From assembly GCF_014541205.1 (NCBI RefSeq), contig NZ_CP061280.1:760798-824797 (forward strand): a stretch of 64,000 bases of DNA, written 5' to 3'. The translations under genes and the position numbers were made by a program. The notes under the pieces were generated by a model. The model searched no databases and was not told the DNA's origin. It was given only the letters and a program-made list of their open reading frames with translations. Shown piece by piece: positions 40,549 to 49,597 of this stretch (within the stretch, counting starts at the first letter, position 1; every line of letters starts with the position of its first letter). The DNA is from Mannheimia bovis. GTDB taxonomy: Bacteria; Pseudomonadota; Gammaproteobacteria; Enterobacterales; Pasteurellaceae.

Positions 40549-41601
40549 ATGTGGAAAGAAGTTTTACTTAATTATGGGATTTTCTTATTAGAATTATTAA
40601 CGGTTTTCGGCATTATTGCAGTGGTAGTAATGTTGATTTTGGAGTCCAAAAAACAAACTGAGAATGGTACAGTATCTATTACAAATTTAACGAAAAAATA
40701 TAAGGAACAGCAAAAATCACTTGCAGGATTTTTCTTGAGTGAAGCAGAGCTAAAGCATCAAGAAAAGCAAGAGAAAAAAGCGGAGAAAGAGAAGGCAAAA
40801 GCTGAGAAGAGACGTTTAAAAGAAGGTGGAGAAAGCGAAGAAGCCCCATCTCGCTTGTTTGTACTGAATTTTAATGGCGATATGATGGCACACGAGGTTA
40901 ATTCTCTACGCCGAGAAATTGATGCAGTGATTAGCCTTGCTAATCCAGAAAAAGATGAAGTATTGCTCAGATTAGAAAGCCCAGGTGGTGTGGTTCACGG
41001 TTATGGGTTAGCAGCTTCACAGTTGCAACGCTTGCGTTATCGCAATATTCCTTTAATTGCAGCGGTGGATAAAGTTGCTGCAAGCGGTGGTTATATGATG
41101 GCTTGTGTGGCAAATAAAATTGTGTCTGCTCCGTTTGCGGTGATTGGCTCGGTAGGTGTTGTAGCTCAAGTGCCAAATATTCATCGTTTCCTGAAAAAAC
41201 ACGATATTGATGTGGATGTGATGACTGCAGGCGAATATAAACGTACAGTAACTTTAGTCGGCGAAAATACAGAGAAAGGTAAGCAAAAATTCCAACAAGA
41301 ATTGGAAGAAACTCATTTATTGTTCAAACAATTTGTCGCTCAACACCGCCCACAATTAGATATTGAAAAAGTAGCAACAGGTGAACATTGGTTCGGACAG
41401 CAAGCGATTGAGTTAAATTTAGTAGATGAAATTGCAACCAGTGATGATCTTATTTTAAATGCAATCTTTGAGAAAGAGGTGATTGAATTGAAATATAAAG
41501 AGAAGAAGAAATTGAGCCAGAAAATCGGCTCACAGTTAGAACAATCTGCGGAAAATGTGTTAACTAAGATCTTAAATAAAGGTCGTTCAACGATAATGTA
41601 G
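40549..41601 (+). CDS. sohB: Inner-membrane serine protease SohB
   Basis: Probable membrane-bound periplasmic protease of the S49 (signal peptide peptidase A) family. In the 350 residues, a transmembrane segment lies at about 8-32, followed by a lysine/glutamate-rich coiled stretch (about 70-105) and the S49 domain. The catalytic serine is S178 or so in AASGGYMM and the lysine near 229 in EYKRTVT. RBS GAAGAGG. It follows lpxB by 24 bp and so is probably co-transcribed. Confidence 0.92.
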   Translation: MWKEVLLNYGIFLLELLTVFGIIAVVVMLILESKKQTENGTVSITNLTKKYKEQQKSLAGFFLSEAELKHQEKQEKKAEKEKAKAEKRRLKEGGESEEAPSRLFVLNFNGDMMAHEVNSLRREIDAVISLANPEKDEVLLRLESPGGVVHGYGLAASQLQRLRYRNIPLIAAVDKVAASGGYMMACVANKIVSAPFAVIGSVGVVAQVPNIHRFLKKHDIDVDVMTAGEYKRTVTLVGENTEKGKQKFQQELEETHLLFKQFVAQHRPQLDIEKVATGEHWFGQQAIELNLVDEIATSDDLILNAIFEKEVIELKYKEKKKLSQKIGSQLEQSAENVLTKILNKGRSTIM

Positions 41602-41646
41602 TGTCAAACAAAAGAGCTGAACTTTATTGAGTTCAGCCTTTTCATT

Positions 41647-42027
41647 TTATACGTTATTATGCTGTTTTTCTTGTTTAGTATGGTAAAAATAGAGGTAAAT
41701 TAGCCCGATAGGTGCGATAAGAATCGCAAAGCTATAGCAAAAGAGCATCGTAAATAACTTTACAATCAAAACTAAAATTGCATTCGCAAAGAATATATTA
41801 TTGCCTAAAATATAGTCAATGATACTTTCATACACAAAACGTGCGTAAGGGTAAAGAAATTGGCTAATAATAAGGATTGCTAGTAATGGTATATTCCAGT
41901 CGCCTGTTTTAGGGTGCTTTACGCCAGCAAAGATAAATAAGGCAAGAATTAGTAGCCCAAATAAGAAATGTCTTAGATAGTAATTAAGTGATAACCCACC
42001 AAATGTTTTTTGAATGATATTTGCCAT
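41647..42027 (-). CDS. Hypothetical integral membrane protein
   Basis: 126 residues with three or four hydrophobic segments (about 20-36, 46-62, 80-98 and 99-115) and short charged tails ending KQEKQHNNV. No family recognised. ATG at 42027 has AAGGAG just upstream on the minus strand, so it is likely translated. It is convergent with sohB and follows dppF across a paired-uptake-sequence terminator, so it is probably its own unit. Function unknown. Confidence 0.7.
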   Translation of the reverse strand: MANIIQKTFGGLSLNYYLRHFLFGLLILALFIFAGVKHPKTGDWNIPLLAILIISQFLYPYARFVYESIIDYILGNNIFFANAILVLIVKLFTMLFCYSFAILIAPIGLIYLYFYHTKQEKQHNNV

Positions 42028-42052
42028 TGTTTCTCCTTACTATAAGTTTTAT

Positions 42053-42095
42053 AAGCGGTTTAAATTTGCAAAATTTTTACAAAATTAAACCGCTT
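42053..42095. terminator. Inverted uptake-sequence pair after dppF
   Basis: AAGCGGTTTAAATTT pairs with AAAATTAAACCGCTT around a short AT loop. It closes the dpp operon on the minus strand. Confidence 0.6.
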
Positions 42096-42099
42096 TTTA

Positions 42100-43092
42100 T
42101 TACTCATTTACCACAAAACAGGCAATGCGAGTGCCATCTGCATAGGTCTTGAGATCGGGCTGGCTAACACGGCATAGATCAGTTGCAAAACGACAACGAG
42201 CATTAAAAGCACAGCCTCTCGGTGGCTTAAGCGGGCTTGGTAATTCACCTGTTAGCTTAATGCGTTCACGACGTTGATTTGGATCTAAACGTGGTGTTGC
42301 TGAGAGCAAGGCTTGTGTATAAGGGTGGCGAGGGTTGCTAAAAATCGTTTTAGTGTCGCCTTGTTCAACACAACGCCCTAAATACATAACCATCACTTCA
42401 TCTGCAATGTGTTCAACAACAGATAAATCGTGTGAAATAAAGACATAAGACAGACCCATTTCTTCTTGTAGATCCATCATCAAGTTAAGCACTTGGGCTC
42501 GAACCGAAACGTCTAAGGCGGAAACGGGCTCATCAGCCACTACAATGTCAGGTTGTAGCATCAAACCACGAGCAATGGCGATTCGCTGGCGTTGTCCACC
42601 GGAGAACATATGTGGATAGCGGTCATAAAATTCAGGTTTTAACCCGACTTTTGCCATCATTTCTAATACTTTTTCTTTACGCTGTTTTGCAGATAAATCG
42701 GTATTAATCAGCAATGGTTCTTCCAAAATCGCCCCTACTTTTTTGCGAGGATTGAGCGAGCTATATGGATTTTGGAACACAATCTGAATTTTTTTACGGC
42801 GTAACTGGGTGGTTTCTTTATCATTTACTAAGAAATTCTGCCCGTTGTAGAATAATTCTCCCTCAGTTGGGCTTTCAATCATTGTGAGCATTCGCCCTAA
42901 AGTTGATTTTCCACAGCCCGATTCGCCTACAATCGCCAATGTTTTGCCACGTTCAAGCGTGAATGACACACCATCAACCGCTTTAACCAGCTTTGGTGGC
43001 GAGAACATTCCCTTTTTAACCGGGTAATATTTTTTTAAATTAATCGCATCGAGAAGCGGTGCGTTTTTATTATTTTTTTGTAAATCGCTCAT
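42100..43092 (-). CDS. dppF: Dipeptide ABC transporter ATP-binding protein DppF
   Basis: One of the two ATPases of the dipeptide importer. The 330 residues have Walker A GESGCGKST (about 56-64), signature LSGGQ-type MFSGGQRQR, Walker B IVVADEPVSALD, and the oligopeptide/dipeptide C-terminal extension with GCAFNARCRFATDLC. Those cysteines probably ligate an iron-sulfur cluster, as seen in structures of the E. coli complex. It is last in dppABCDF, one base after dppD. Confidence 0.94.
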   Translation of the reverse strand: MSDLQKNNKNAPLLDAINLKKYYPVKKGMFSPPKLVKAVDGVSFTLERGKTLAIVGESGCGKSTLGRMLTMIESPTEGELFYNGQNFLVNDKETTQLRRKKIQIVFQNPYSSLNPRKKVGAILEEPLLINTDLSAKQRKEKVLEMMAKVGLKPEFYDRYPHMFSGGQRQRIAIARGLMLQPDIVVADEPVSALDVSVRAQVLNLMMDLQEEMGLSYVFISHDLSVVEHIADEVMVMYLGRCVEQGDTKTIFSNPRHPYTQALLSATPRLDPNQRRERIKLTGELPSPLKPPRGCAFNARCRFATDLCRVSQPDLKTYADGTRIACFVVNE

Positions 43093-43093
43093 T

Positions 43094-44095
43094 TTAACCT
43101 CTCAGATGTTGTTCAAATGCAAGTGGTGTGCCCGCAAGTGTTAAAGGGGTATGGCATTTTACTTGTCTGCCATTGATAGTCTGCATTAGAGGTTCTTCTA
43201 CACGACATTTATCCGTTGCATAAGGGCAGCGAGGATTGAGCAAACAGCCCTGTGGTCGGTCGTATTTACCTGGTACAACGCCTGGTAGAGATTGCAAACG
43301 AGATTTCCCTTCGGCAAATTCAGGCAAGGCTTTCAGCAATGCTTGGGTGTAAGGGTGAAGTGGCGAGCTGAAAATTTCTGCTGCTTTTCCTTCTTCAACC
43401 ACTTGTCCTGCATACATTACGATAATACGGTGAGCCGCTTCTGCTACAAGAGCAAGATCGTGAGTAATCAGAATTAACGCCATATTTTCTTTGCGTTGTA
43501 ACTCTAAAAGTAAGTCAATGATCTGTGCTTGAATGGTTACATCTAATGCGGTGGTTGGCTCATCGGCAATCAATAATTTAGGGTTACAGGCAATCGCCAT
43601 TGCAATCATTACTCGCTGGCTCATACCGCCTGAAAGTTGGTGCGGATAAACCTCTAAACGAGACTCAGGATCCGGAATACCCACCATTGTAAGTAGCTCA
43701 ACAGCTCGCTCACGGCGACTTGCTTTTGAACCTCCTTGATGGACTTTTAACGCTTCCATAATCTGATAACCAACAGTGTAGCTTGGGTTGAGGCTAGTCA
43801 TTGCATCTTGGAAAATCATAGACACATCAGCACCTACAATTTGCTGTTTTTGCTTTGGTTTTAATGCCAACAAATCATTGCCGTTAAAATGTAAATTTTC
43901 CGCCATTACACGACCGGGAAAGTCGATTAAGCCCATAATTGCTAATGAACTCACCGATTTCCCTGAACCTGACTCGCCAACAATGCCTAATACTTCGCCT
44001 TCGTTGATTTCGTAGCTTACGCGATCCACCGCTTTAAATGGCGTTTTTTCATCGCCAAAATGGACGGAAAGCTGATTAACAGTTAATAATGCCAT
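43094..44095 (-). CDS. dppD: Dipeptide ABC transporter ATP-binding protein DppD
   Basis: Partner ATPase of DppF. 333 residues: Walker [10 protein letters not shown] (about 39-47), signature LSGGMSQR, Walker [13 protein letters not shown], and the C-terminal cysteine motif [29 protein letters not shown], immediately before the ATG, is strong. It is 10 bp after dppC and one base before dppF. Confidence 0.94.
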   Translation of the reverse strand: MALLTVNQLSVHFGDEKTPFKAVDRVSYEINEGEVLGIVGESGSGKSVSSLAIMGLIDFPGRVMAENLHFNGNDLLALKPKQKQQIVGADVSMIFQDAMTSLNPSYTVGYQIMEALKVHQGGSKASRRERAVELLTMVGIPDPESRLEVYPHQLSGGMSQRVMIAMAIACNPKLLIADEPTTALDVTIQAQIIDLLLELQRKENMALILITHDLALVAEAAHRIIVMYAGQVVEEGKAAEIFSSPLHPYTQALLKALPEFAEGKSRLQSLPGVVPGKYDRPQGCLLNPRCPYATDKCRVEEPLMQTINGRQVKCHTPLTLAGTPLAFEQHLRG

Positions 44096-44105
44096 CTTGT
44101 CCCTC

Positions 44106-44996
44106 CTATTGTTTTAGTTTTGGATCGAGTGCGTCACGCAAACCATCGCCCATTAAGTTGAAGGCTAACACTAACGATAAAATAGCTAGACCCGGAATGG
44201 TAACTAACCAGTTTGCGGATTGCATAAAGCCACGTGATTCTGCCAACATCGTACCCAGTTCAGGTGTTGGGGGCTGAGCCCCAATGCCTAAAAAGCCGAG
44301 TGCGGCAAGTTCTAAAATCGCATTTGAAATCCCCATTGTCATTTGAACGATCAGTGGAGCTAAACAGTTTGGTAAGATAACTACAAACATTAAGCGGAAC
44401 ACACTTGCACCGGCTACACGGGAAGCGGTTACATAATCACGGTTTTTCTCACTTAATACTTGAGCACGAGTTAAACGTACATAACTTGGAATGGACACTG
44501 CCGCAATCGCAATTGCCGCATTGGTGAGCGATGGACCAAGAATGGTCACTACCCCGATAGTTAATAGCAGGCTTGGAATAGCCAACATAATATCCACAAA
44601 TCGCATAATGATAATATCAAGCATACCGCCGTAGTAGCCGGCAACTAAGCCTAAAATTACCCCGAATACACAAGAAAGTAACACAATGATTAAGCCGATA
44701 AAGACAGATAATCTTGCACCATAAATAATACGAGACAGAATATCACGCCCGATATCATCAGTACCCAGTAAATGAGCGGAATTTCCCCCTTCCAACCAGG
44801 CGGGAGGCAGTAATAATGCACTGCGATTTTGCTCAATTGGATCAAATGGGGCAACCCAAGGTGCGAAAACGCAGGCTACAAAGACTATTGCAATAAAGGC
44901 AAGTCCGATTAATGCACCTCGATTTTGACAAAAATAGTACCAAAATTCCTGTAATGGCGTTTTTGGTTTAGGTGCAGATAATGTTATTGAAGACAT
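44106..44996 (-). CDS. dppC: Dipeptide ABC transporter permease DppC
   Basis: Inner-membrane permease of the dipeptide importer. 296 residues with an N-terminal transmembrane segment, [20 protein letters not shown], and the EAA-type loop [32 protein letters not shown] that contacts the ATPases. It is 104 bp after dppB, a gap filled by a facing pair of uptake sequences (45037-45092). Confidence 0.94.
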   Translation of the reverse strand: MSSITLSAPKPKTPLQEFWYYFCQNRGALIGLAFIAIVFVACVFAPWVAPFDPIEQNRSALLLPPAWLEGGNSAHLLGTDDIGRDILSRIIYGARLSVFIGLIIVLLSCVFGVILGLVAGYYGGMLDIIIMRFVDIMLAIPSLLLTIGVVTILGPSLTNAAIAIAAVSIPSYVRLTRAQVLSEKNRDYVTASRVAGASVFRLMFVVILPNCLAPLIVQMTMGISNAILELAALGFLGIGAQPPTPELGTMLAESRGFMQSANWLVTIPGLAILSLVLAFNLMGDGLRDALDPKLKQ

Positions 44997-45100
44997 TCAT
45001 CACTCCAAAAATAAAAAGATCCCAAATCCTAGAGAACAAGCGGTTGGTTTTTAGATACTTTTTGCAAATTTATAAGCAAAATTAACCGCTTGAAACCTTG

Positions 45101-46105
45101 TTATGAATGGCGGATTCTTGGGTTTACAATACCGTATATTAAATCTACGGTTAAATTAACTAAAATAATAATAGTGGCTATGATTAATACAGAGCCTTGT
45201 AACACAGGGTAATCACGGCTATTGATAGCATCAATAATCCATTTGCCGATGCCCGGCCACGAGAAAATATTTTCGGTTAAAACTGCCCCTGACAAAAGTT
45301 GTCCTACAATCAAACCGACAACGGTTACCACAGGAATTAACGCATTTCTCAGGGCGTGCACAACCACAATGCGTGTTGTGTTCAAACCTTTAGCTTTTGC
45401 AGTGCGGATATAATCCTCGCCCAGTACCTCAAGCATTGAAGAACGTGTCATTCGGGTAATTACCGCAAGTGGAATTGTACCCAGTACAATAGCAGGTAGA
45501 ATTAATGATTTTATCGCTGCTAAAAATGCCCCCGGTTCGTCTGAACGCCAAGTATCAATCAGCATAAAACCTGTTTCGGCTTCAATCCAATATTCAGACG
45601 GTAAACGTCCCGAAGCGGGTAAGCCTAGCGGGGTAGAAAAATAAAGGATTAGCACCAAGCCCCACCAGAAAATCGGCATTGAGTAGCCGGTCAGTGAAAG
45701 AGTGGTAACGGTGTGAGAAATCCAAGACTCTTTTTTAACCGCCGCAATCACGCCTAAGAAGATCCCTAAAATGAGCGACCATAACAATGCAAAAAACGCC
45801 AGCTCAACCGTTGCAGGGAAAAGGGTAAAAAATTCTTTCAGTACAGGTTCGTTATTACGAAATGACCTGCCGAGATCGCCTTGTAGTACACCTTGAATAT
45901 AACTGATGTACTGCTCAAACAATGGGCGGTTCAATCCGAGTTGTTCCATCATTTGTTGATGAACCTCTGGCGACAATCCACGCTCTCCCATTCGGATCTC
46001 TATCGGATCACCGGGGATAAAATGCACAAGGGCAAAAGTAATTAAAGTAATTGCGATAAAGGTGGGAATCACCATTAATACGCGTTTAAGGATAAATTGG
46101 AACAT
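45101..46105 (-). CDS. dppB: Dipeptide ABC transporter permease DppB
   Basis: First permease of the dipeptide importer. The 334-residue protein has about six transmembrane segments. The N-terminus MFQFILKRVLMVIPTFIAITL is the standard DppB start, so ATG 46105 is chosen over the open frame reaching 46177. That upstream part runs through a repeat. The loop LGEDYIRTAKAKGLNTTRIV is the ATPase-docking motif. Separated from dppA by 178 bp with two large inverted repeats. Confidence 0.94.
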   Translation of the reverse strand: MFQFILKRVLMVIPTFIAITLITFALVHFIPGDPIEIRMGERGLSPEVHQQMMEQLGLNRPLFEQYISYIQGVLQGDLGRSFRNNEPVLKEFFTLFPATVELAFFALLWSLILGIFLGVIAAVKKESWISHTVTTLSLTGYSMPIFWWGLVLILYFSTPLGLPASGRLPSEYWIEAETGFMLIDTWRSDEPGAFLAAIKSLILPAIVLGTIPLAVITRMTRSSMLEVLGEDYIRTAKAKGLNTTRIVVVHALRNALIPVVTVVGLIVGQLLSGAVLTENIFSWPGIGKWIIDAINSRDYPVLQGSVLIIATIIILVNLTVDLIYGIVNPRIRHS

Positions 46106-46150
46106 AATGAAAATGTTGCGTACAATTGATTGCACGACTATATTTAATGT

Positions 46151-46219
46151 GTAGGGGCGGGTCCTGTGCCCGCCCATAATATCAGTAAGTTATCGGGCGG
46201 GCACAGGACCCGCCCCTAC
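46151..46219. repeat. GC-rich 25-bp perfect inverted repeat between dppA and dppB
   Basis: Arms 46151-46175 and 46195-46219 are exact reverse complements (starting GTAGGGGCGGG and ending CCGCCCCTAC) around a 19-base AT-rich loop. Its GC content stands far above the surroundings. It shares its GTAGG..CCTAC ends with the repeat at 1631-1657, so it is probably a dispersed palindromic element. Confidence 0.85.
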
Positions 46220-46228
46220 GATAGCGAA

Positions 46229-46276
46229 AACAAGCGGTCAAATTTGTCAAAAAATCTGCAAAATTGACCGCTTGTT
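46229..46276. terminator. Inverted uptake-sequence pair after dppA, probable attenuator
   Basis: AACAAGCGGTCAAATTT and AAAATTGACCGCTTGTT pair almost perfectly, directly after the dppA stop. It probably lowers read-through from dppA to dppBCDF. Confidence 0.65.
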
Positions 46277-46283
46277 AAACGGA

Positions 46284-47882
46284 TTATTTCGCTAAATCCA
46301 CATTGTAGAAGTTATGTAAGCCAAACGGGCTCATTACATAGCCTTTTACTTCTTTACGAACTGGGAAGTAGACGGTTGAGTGAGCAATGGTAATCCAAGG
46401 AGCTTGCTCTTTGAAGATTACTTGAGCTTGTTTGTAAAGCTCGGTACGTTTTGCTTTATCGCTTTCTTGAGCAGCACCAACCACCACTTCTTCAAACGGT
46501 TTGTGGCAGAATTTCGCATAGTTTGAACCTGCTTCCACTGCTGAACAGCTTAATAGCGTGTTCAAGAAGTTATCAGGGTCACCGTTATCACCGGTCCAAC
46601 CGATCATTGAAGTTGCTGCTTCACCTTGACGTAAACGTTTGAGGTATTCACCCCATTCGTAGCTTACGATTTTCGCATTCACGCCGACTTTTTTCCAGTC
46701 TTCTTGGATAAGTTCAGCCATACGGCGAGCATTTGGGTTGTACGGACGAGCCACCGGCATTGCCCAAAGTTCGGTTGTAAAGCCGTTCTCAAAACCAGCT
46801 TCTTTTAATAATGCTTTTGCTTTTTCAGGGTTGTAGTCATAGTCTTGAACTGCGTCATTATAGCTCCACATTGTTGGTGGAATTGGGTTTTTCGCAACTT
46901 GACCTGCACCTTGATACACTGCATCAACAATCGCTTGTTTGTTTACTGCGTGGTTTAATGCTTGACGAACTTTTTGGTTATCTAACGGTTTGATTGATGA
47001 GTTCAATGCAAGGTAACCTACGTTCATACCTGATTGGCTCATTAACTCAATATTCGTATCTTTTTTCAATGCTTCAATATCCGCCGGGTTAGGATATGGC
47101 ATTGCGTGGCATTCGCCTTTTTGTAATTTAGCTAAACGTACAGAAGCATCCGGTGTAATTGCAAATACTAGGCGATCAATTTTTGCTTTACCTTGCCAGT
47201 AGTTTTCAAAGGCTTTGTAACGAACTGTTGCATCTTTTTGGTAATCAACAAATTGGAACGGACCGCTACCGATCGGGTTCGTATCAATACGCTCCGGTTT
47301 GCCCGCTTTTAATGATTGTTCTGCATATTCAGCGGAGTAGACAGCGTTGAAGTCCATTGCTAAGTTTGCTAAGAACGGGGCATTTGGCACTTTTAAGCTG
47401 ATTTTAACGGTGTAATCGTCCACTTTTTCCACTTTATCAATGATATTTTGCATATCCATACCGATAAAGTATTCATAGTTACCACCAGATACTTTGTGGA
47501 ACGGGTGGTTAGGATCAAGCTGACGGTTGATTGAGAATAGCACGTCGTCAGCGTTTAACTCACGGCTTGGTTTGAATTCTTTGTTGTCGTGGAATTTCAC
47601 GCCTTTACGCAGGTGGAAAGTGTAGGTTTTACCATCTTCAGAAATATCCCACTTTTCTGCTAATGATGGAATTACATTGGTTGTACCTTCTGCAAAGTCC
47701 ACTAACTTGTTATAGATAGGGCGAGCGTTGGCATCAAGGCTTGCACCGTCTGTTACAAGAACAGGGCTCATTGCTGAAGGTGATGCCTCCAAGCAATAGA
47801 CGAAGGTTTTTGGTGCTGCCATTGCTGTTGCAGAACCTGCTACTGCCATAGCGATTAATGAAAGTTTAGCTAGGTGTTTCAT
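46284..47882 (-). CDS. dppA: Periplasmic dipeptide-binding protein DppA
   Basis: Substrate receptor of the dipeptide ABC importer; in related bacteria it can also bind haem. The 532 residues (E. coli 535) start with a signal peptide MKHLAKLSLIAMAV...TAMA, cut after residue 23 or so. There is no lipobox, unlike the H. influenzae lipoprotein HbpA. SBP family 5 segments such as LAEKWDISEDGKTYTFHLR and KGVKFHDNKEF are present. ATG 47882 has AAGGAGTGAAA before it. The frame extends upstream to 48029 but that part lacks signal-peptide character. First gene of dppABCDF. Confidence 0.93.
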   Translation of the reverse strand: MKHLAKLSLIAMAVAGSATAMAAPKTFVYCLEASPSAMSPVLVTDGASLDANARPIYNKLVDFAEGTTNVIPSLAEKWDISEDGKTYTFHLRKGVKFHDNKEFKPSRELNADDVLFSINRQLDPNHPFHKVSGGNYEYFIGMDMQNIIDKVEKVDDYTVKISLKVPNAPFLANLAMDFNAVYSAEYAEQSLKAGKPERIDTNPIGSGPFQFVDYQKDATVRYKAFENYWQGKAKIDRLVFAITPDASVRLAKLQKGECHAMPYPNPADIEALKKDTNIELMSQSGMNVGYLALNSSIKPLDNQKVRQALNHAVNKQAIVDAVYQGAGQVAKNPIPPTMWSYNDAVQDYDYNPEKAKALLKEAGFENGFTTELWAMPVARPYNPNARRMAELIQEDWKKVGVNAKIVSYEWGEYLKRLRQGEAATSMIGWTGDNGDPDNFLNTLLSCSAVEAGSNYAKFCHKPFEEVVVGAAQESDKAKRTELYKQAQVIFKEQAPWITIAHSTVYFPVRKEVKGYVMSPFGLHNFYNVDLAK

Positions 47883-47938
47883 TTTCACTCCTTGAGTTTT
47901 ATTTATAGGTTGAATTACTTTTTTTGTGTGAAGTTTTG

Positions 47939-47966
47939 AATATACAATTTTTTTAGAGAACTGCAA
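47939..47966 (-). promoter_or_regulatory. Promoter of dppA
   Basis: On the minus strand: -35 TTGCAG (complement of 47961-47966), 16-base spacer, -10 TATATT (complement of 47939-47944). The leader would be about 50 bases. Confidence 0.65.
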
Positions 47967-48100
47967 TCTTTTTTTAACAAATAGAGGTAGGACTTTATCA
48001 AAATTTACAAATGAAATTCGATTGAACAATTTCCACTTCTCAAAACGGTAGTTTTCCGATATTCTTACAAGGTTTTGATGGCTGGCGTTAAGGAATATTT

Positions 48101-48811
48101 TTGCAGTTACCTCTACCGATTTATCAAATTGATGAAGACACTTTCGATAATTTTTACGCAGAAAATAGTGAAGTGTTGCTTGAATCTCTCAAACGGAATT
48201 TTGCCGATGTACAACAGCCGTTTTTCTATATTTGGGGCGAAAAAAGCTGTGGTAAAAGTCATCTGTTAAAAGCCGTGAGCAATCACTTCCTTTTAAACCA
48301 GCAAACTTCAAGTTACATTCCTTTAACAAAAGCTCATTATTTCTCTCCATTAGTTTTAGATAATGCCGAGCTGCTGAATGTGATTTGTTTAGATGACATT
48401 CAAGCGATTGCTGGCGATGAGGAATGGGAATTAGCCATTTTCAACTTATTCAATCAAATTCGAGAGCAACAAGGGTTATTTAGTGATGGTATAAAAACCT
48501 TGTTATTAATCAGTGCGAATTGTCCGCCTCATCAATTAAATATTAAATTGCCGGACTTGCGTTCCCGTTTAACGTGGGGGGAAGTTTATCAATTAAGTGA
48601 TCTCACCGACGAGCAAAAATGCCATATTTTGCAAGCCAATGCACATCAAAAAGGAATTGAGCTATCCGATGAAGTTGCTCATTTTCTGCTGAAAAAAATA
48701 GGGTCTGATTTGGAAGAATTGTCCAAAATATTAGATAAATTAGATCACGCATCTCTCCAAGCTCAACGAAAATTAACCATTCCTTTTGTAAAGGAAGCCC
48801 TTTCTCTGTAA
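48101..48811 (+). CDS. hda: DnaA regulatory inactivator Hda
   Basis: AAA+ protein that, bound to the beta clamp, stimulates ATP hydrolysis by DnaA and so limits re-initiation. The 236 residues open with QLPLPI, the clamp-binding motif, directly after the start. A P-loop WGEKSCGKSHLL (about 47-58), Walker B VICLDDIQAI and the arginine-finger region LPDLRSRLTWG follow. The start is a TTG at 48101 with AAGGAATATT upstream; there is no in-frame ATG near. A weak start fits the low level of Hda known in E. coli. Divergent from dppA. Confidence 0.91.
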   Translation: MQLPLPIYQIDEDTFDNFYAENSEVLLESLKRNFADVQQPFFYIWGEKSCGKSHLLKAVSNHFLLNQQTSSYIPLTKAHYFSPLVLDNAELLNVICLDDIQAIAGDEEWELAIFNLFNQIREQQGLFSDGIKTLLLISANCPPHQLNIKLPDLRSRLTWGEVYQLSDLTDEQKCHILQANAHQKGIELSDEVAHFLLKKIGSDLEELSKILDKLDHASLQAQRKLTIPFVKEALSL

Positions 48812-48869
48812 CAAGCGGTTTGATTCTTATCAAAATTTGCAAAACTTTTTGAAAATTTAACCGCTTGCT
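48812..48869. terminator. Facing uptake sequences after hda
   Basis: ACAAGCGGTTTGATT... and ..AAATTTAACCGCTTG face each other across about 35 bases. The left element also contains the FNR-type box below, so the region may be both hda terminator and ccmA regulatory DNA. Confidence 0.45.
48820..48833 (+). promoter_or_regulatory. FNR-type box upstream of ccmA
   Basis: TTGAT-N4-ATCAA, a perfect match to the FNR consensus. It lies about 129 bp before the ccmA ATG. A -10-like TAAATA at 48875-48880 would put its centre near -61. It is embedded in an extended uptake sequence. Confidence 0.55.
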
Positions 48870-48955
48870 ACCTCTAAATAAGTAACTTATTTGCTACGTT
48901 AAAAGAATAGCTTATGTTACACTTCAGTTAATATTTTTCTACCCATTGAGTTATG

Positions 48956-49597
48956 ATGAAGCAAACAACCCAATATCAGCTTAAATTACAGAATATCGCT
49001 TGTGAGCGAGGCGAAACCCGTTTATTTGAAGGGTGTAATCTTACTGTAAACAGTGGTGATTGGGTGCAAATTGAAGGGCATAACGGGATTGGAAAAACCA
49101 GCCTTTTACGCATTTTAGCAGGTCTTTCGTTACCTGCTGAAGGCGAAGTGTTATGGAATGATATTCCTATTCAAAAGCAACGTGATGAATATTATTCGGA
49201 ACTCTTTTATTTAGGGCATTATTCGGGCGTGAAACCGGAACTGACTGCGTGGGAAAATTTGCGTTTTTTCCAAAAAGTACAACAACTGCCACAAAATGAC
49301 GAGGCACTGTGGGAGGCATTGAACAAAGTTTCCCTTATCGGACGAGAAGATTTACCTTGCTCTCAATTGTCAGCAGGACAGCAACGCCGAGTTGCGTTGG
49401 CTAAATTGTGGCTAACGAACGCTAAACTCTGGATTTTAGATGAACCTTTTACCGCCATTGATAAAAAAGGGGTAGCAGATTTAATTGCTCACATTGAGCA
49501 GCATTGTGCCAAAGGCGGATTAGTCATTTTTACCAGCCATCAAACGGCTGAGAGCGATAAAGTTGCTATTATTTCTTTAGATCAATTTAAAGTATGA
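48956..49597 (+). CDS. ccmA: Cytochrome c biogenesis ATP-binding protein CcmA
   Basis: ATPase of the CcmABCD complex that releases haem-loaded CcmE during cytochrome c maturation. 213 residues: Walker A GHNGIGKTS (about 41-49), signature LSAGQQRRVALAKLW, Walker B LWILDEPFTAID. ATGs at 48953 and 48956 are adjacent; the second has better spacing to TTGAG. Its stop overlaps the ccmB start (ATGA). First gene of ccmABCD. Confidence 0.94.
   Translation: MKQTTQYQLKLQNIACERGETRLFEGCNLTVNSGDWVQIEGHNGIGKTSLLRILAGLSLPAEGEVLWNDIPIQKQRDEYYSELFYLGHYSGVKPELTAWENLRFFQKVQQLPQNDEALWEALNKVSLIGREDLPCSQLSAGQQRRVALAKLWLTNAKLWILDEPFTAIDKKGVADLIAHIEQHCAKGGLVIFTSHQTAESDKVAIISLDQFKV

Noticed and set aside
46106-46177. 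N-terminal extension of dppB reaching 46177
   Set aside because: The extra codons run into the GC-rich inverted repeat; the ATG at 46105 starts the usual DppB transmembrane N-terminus.
47883-48029. Upstream extension of dppA to 48029
   Set aside because: It would bury the signal peptide 50 residues inside the protein and covers the likely promoter at 47939-47966.
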